Part shown: one piece after another, positions 62,579-64,000 of the stretch
Numbering within the stretch: position 1 is the first letter of the stretch
How the letters are laid out: the number at the start of each line of letters is the position of its first letter
Source of the DNA: Ruminococcus flavefaciens
GTDB taxonomy: Bacteria > Bacillota > Clostridia > Oscillospirales > Ruminococcaceae
Direction: 5' to 3'
Assembly (NCBI RefSeq): GCF_900108555.1
Contig: NZ_FNWV01000004.1
Coordinates: 124,001 to 188,000, forward strand
Length of the DNA: 64,000 nucleotides
Program-made: the position numbers and the translations under genes
Notes under the pieces: generated by a model
The model's input: only the letters and a program-made list of their open reading frames with translations
What the model was told of the DNA's origin: nothing
Database searches by the model: none

Positions 62579-62605
62579 TTAGCACTCTGATAGTCAGAGT
62601 GCTAA
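62579..62605 (+). promoter_or_regulatory. CIRCE operator (HrcA binding site)
   Basis: TTAGCACTC, 9 bases, GAGTGCTAA: a perfect match to the CIRCE consensus, 22 bases before the htpG start. HrcA repression with heat induction is expected. Confidence 0.96.
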
Positions 62606-62627
62606 TTTCACTATGGAGATGTTTTTA

Positions 62628-64000
62628 ATGGAAACAAAACAGTTTAAAGCAGAGTCCAAAAGACTCCTCGATATGATGATCCACTCGATCTATACTCATA
62701 AAGAGATCTTCCTCCGTGAGCTTATCTCCAATGCAAGCGATGCTATAGATAAGCTGTATTTCAAATCTCTTACCGACGACAAGGTCGGTCTCAATAAAGA
62801 CGATTTCGCAATATGGATATCCGCTGACAAGGACAGCCGTACCCTTAAAATAACCGATAACGGTATCGGTATGACCGAGGAAGAGCTCGAAAACAACCTC
62901 GGTACTATCGCAAACAGCGGTTCATTCAAGTTCAAGAACGAGAACAAGCTCGAAGAGGACAACCAGATCATCGGTCAGTTCGGTGTAGGCTTCTACTCGG
63001 CATTCATGGTAGCTAAGAAAGTCACCGTTATCTCCAAGGCTTACGGCAGCGATAAGGCTTACCAGTGGGAGTCTGAGGGCGTTGACGGCTACACTATCAC
63101 AGAAGCTGACAAGAAGAGCGCAGGTACTGAGATAATCCTCGAAATGCTTGACGATACAGACGATGAGAACTACGGCGAGTTCCTCGACCAGTACAGAATA
63201 AAGTCCCTCGTAAGCAAGTACTCCGATTATATCCGCTTCCCTATCAAAATGGAGGTTTCACACAGCCGTCCGAAGGAGCAGACTGAGGAAGAAAAGGAAG
63301 CAAAGAAGCCTCTTGAATATGAGGATTACATGGAAGTTGAAACTCTCAACAGCATGACTCCTCTCTGGAAAAAGAACAAGAACGAGCTCAAAGAAGAGGA
63401 TTACAAGCACTTCTACACAGAGAAGTTCTTTGACTATAACGAGCCGCTGAAGTATTCCCACATCAGCAACGAGATGCCTGCATACAATGCTCTTCTCTAT
63501 ATCCCGTCAAAAGCTCCGTTCGACTACTACTCAAAGGAGTACGAAAAGGGCTTGCAGCTCTACTCAAACGGCGTTCTTATCATGGACAAGTGCGCAGATC
63601 TGCTCCCTGACTATTTCAGCTTCGTAAAGGGACTTGTTGACTCTGAGGATCTGTCGCTGAATATCTCCCGTGAGATGCTCCAGCACGACAGACAGCTCAA
63701 GGCTATTGCCAAGAGCATAGAAAAGACTGTCAGCAACGAGCTGAAAAAGATGCTCAAGAACGAGCGTGAGAAGTATGAGGAGTTCTGGAAAGCATTCGGC
63801 TTACAGCTCAAATACGGTATCTACAGCGACTTCGGCATGAACAAGGAAAAATTACAGGATCTTCTCCTGTTCACTTCTTCAAACGAGCAGAAGCTCGTAA
63901 CTCTTGACGAGTATGTTACTGCTATGCGCGAGGATCAGAAGTATATCTACTATGCTACAGGCGAAAGCGCAGCACGTATAGAACAGCTCCCACAGACAGA
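62628..64000 (+). CDS. htpG: Molecular chaperone HtpG (Hsp90), partial
   Basis: 457 codons visible; the C-terminus is beyond the right edge. The GHKL ATP site is complete: [33 protein letters not shown] and [13 protein letters not shown]. The middle domain contains the catalytic-loop segment [20 protein letters not shown]-dependent cytoplasmic chaperone. GGAGAT lies 7 bases before the ATG. In B. subtilis htpG is not under HrcA, so a CIRCE here marks a different regulon arrangement. Confidence 0.96.
   Translation, partial: METKQFKAESKRLLDMMIHSIYTHKEIFLRELISNASDAIDKLYFKSLTDDKVGLNKDDFAIWISADKDSRTLKITDNGIGMTEEELENNLGTIANSGSFKFKNENKLEEDNQIIGQFGVGFYSAFMVAKKVTVISKAYGSDKAYQWESEGVDGYTITEADKKSAGTEIILEMLDDTDDENYGEFLDQYRIKSLVSKYSDYIRFPIKMEVSHSRPKEQTEEEKEAKKPLEYEDYMEVETLNSMTPLWKKNKNELKEEDYKHFYTEKFFDYNEPLKYSHISNEMPAYNALLYIPSKAPFDYYSKEYEKGLQLYSNGVLIMDKCADLLPDYFSFVKGLVDSEDLSLNISREMLQHDRQLKAIAKSIEKTVSNELKKMLKNEREKYEEFWKAFGLQLKYGIYSDFGMNKEKLQDLLLFTSSNEQKLVTLDEYVTAMREDQKYIYYATGESAARIEQLPQT

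Noticed and set aside
1..64000. tRNA or rRNA genes, prophage or IS elements
   Set aside because: I looked for cloverleaf T-arm sequences, rRNA-like stretches, integrases and transposases and saw none.

Overview
The window looks like chromosome of a fibre-degrading, low-GC-type Gram-positive anaerobe of the Ruminococcus group (Oscillospiraceae, close to R. flavefaciens or R. albus). The main reasons are a 1303-residue xylanase that carries an internal dockerin, a second secreted protein ending in the start of a dockerin, a lipoprotein with a cohesin-like domain, and Firmicutes-type regulation (CIRCE, a tRNA-Cys T-box, near-consensus sigma-A promoters). The species name is inference. Both edges cut a gene: a dockerin-tailed CAP protein at the left and htpG at the right. 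I saw no rRNA, tRNA, CRISPR array, transposase or prophage.

Layout. 0-9 kb: CAP-dockerin protein, a YbjN-like protein, a lipoprotein, a heterodimeric ABC exporter and two convergent CPBP membrane proteases. 9-16 kb: a cytoplasmic GH31 alpha-xylosidase divergent from the secreted CBM22-GH10-CBM22-dockerin-GH43-CBM6 xylanase, so together they cover breakdown of xylan and xyloglucan outside and inside the cell. 16-21 kb: an alpha/beta hydrolase, spoIVA with a SPOCS/LysM spore-coat-type gene, and a Nudix hydrolase. 21-36.5 kb: a long leftward block with a DUF4317 protein, cohesin-like lipoprotein, ClpE-like unfoldase, CvpA-like protein, DUF5711 protein, truA, a YfhO-type membrane protein, the energy-coupling module ecfT-ecfA2-ecfA1, a lipoprotein, a DUF6440 protein and a methyltransferase. 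36.5-41.5 kb: glmM, a papain-like-fold protein and the ruvB-sseB-ruvA-ruvC set. 41.8-45.3 kb: pheA and a short metH, rightward. 45.6-58.1 kb: an eleven-gene surface-polysaccharide operon with an ABC exporter (wzm/wzt), five glycosyltransferases, a coiled-coil methyltransferase, a polytopic GT-C-like protein and a flippase-like protein, read from one near-perfect promoter. 58.2-62.4 kb: rlmH, walJ, cysS, and an unknown small gene behind a cysteine T-box leader. 62.6 kb to end: htpG behind a perfect CIRCE operator.

The most unusual content is between the genes. Many gaps carry inverted repeats built from degenerate 7-bp units (AGTTGAG, TTAGCTC, GGCTAAC, CTTTCTA and others). The unit sequence differs between sites but the 7-bp period is kept. 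One of them encloses a gene of the S23/four-helix-bundle family known from 23S rRNA intervening sequences, broken by a single in-frame TGA. A short copy with the same heptad lies on the other side of cysS. Several copies sit within a few bases of a stop codon; others lie in 5' leaders, including between the promoter and the T-box. A second family of short hairpins (often ending CCCTACA) and an ~80-base multi-hairpin element with compensatory base changes between copies fill other gaps.
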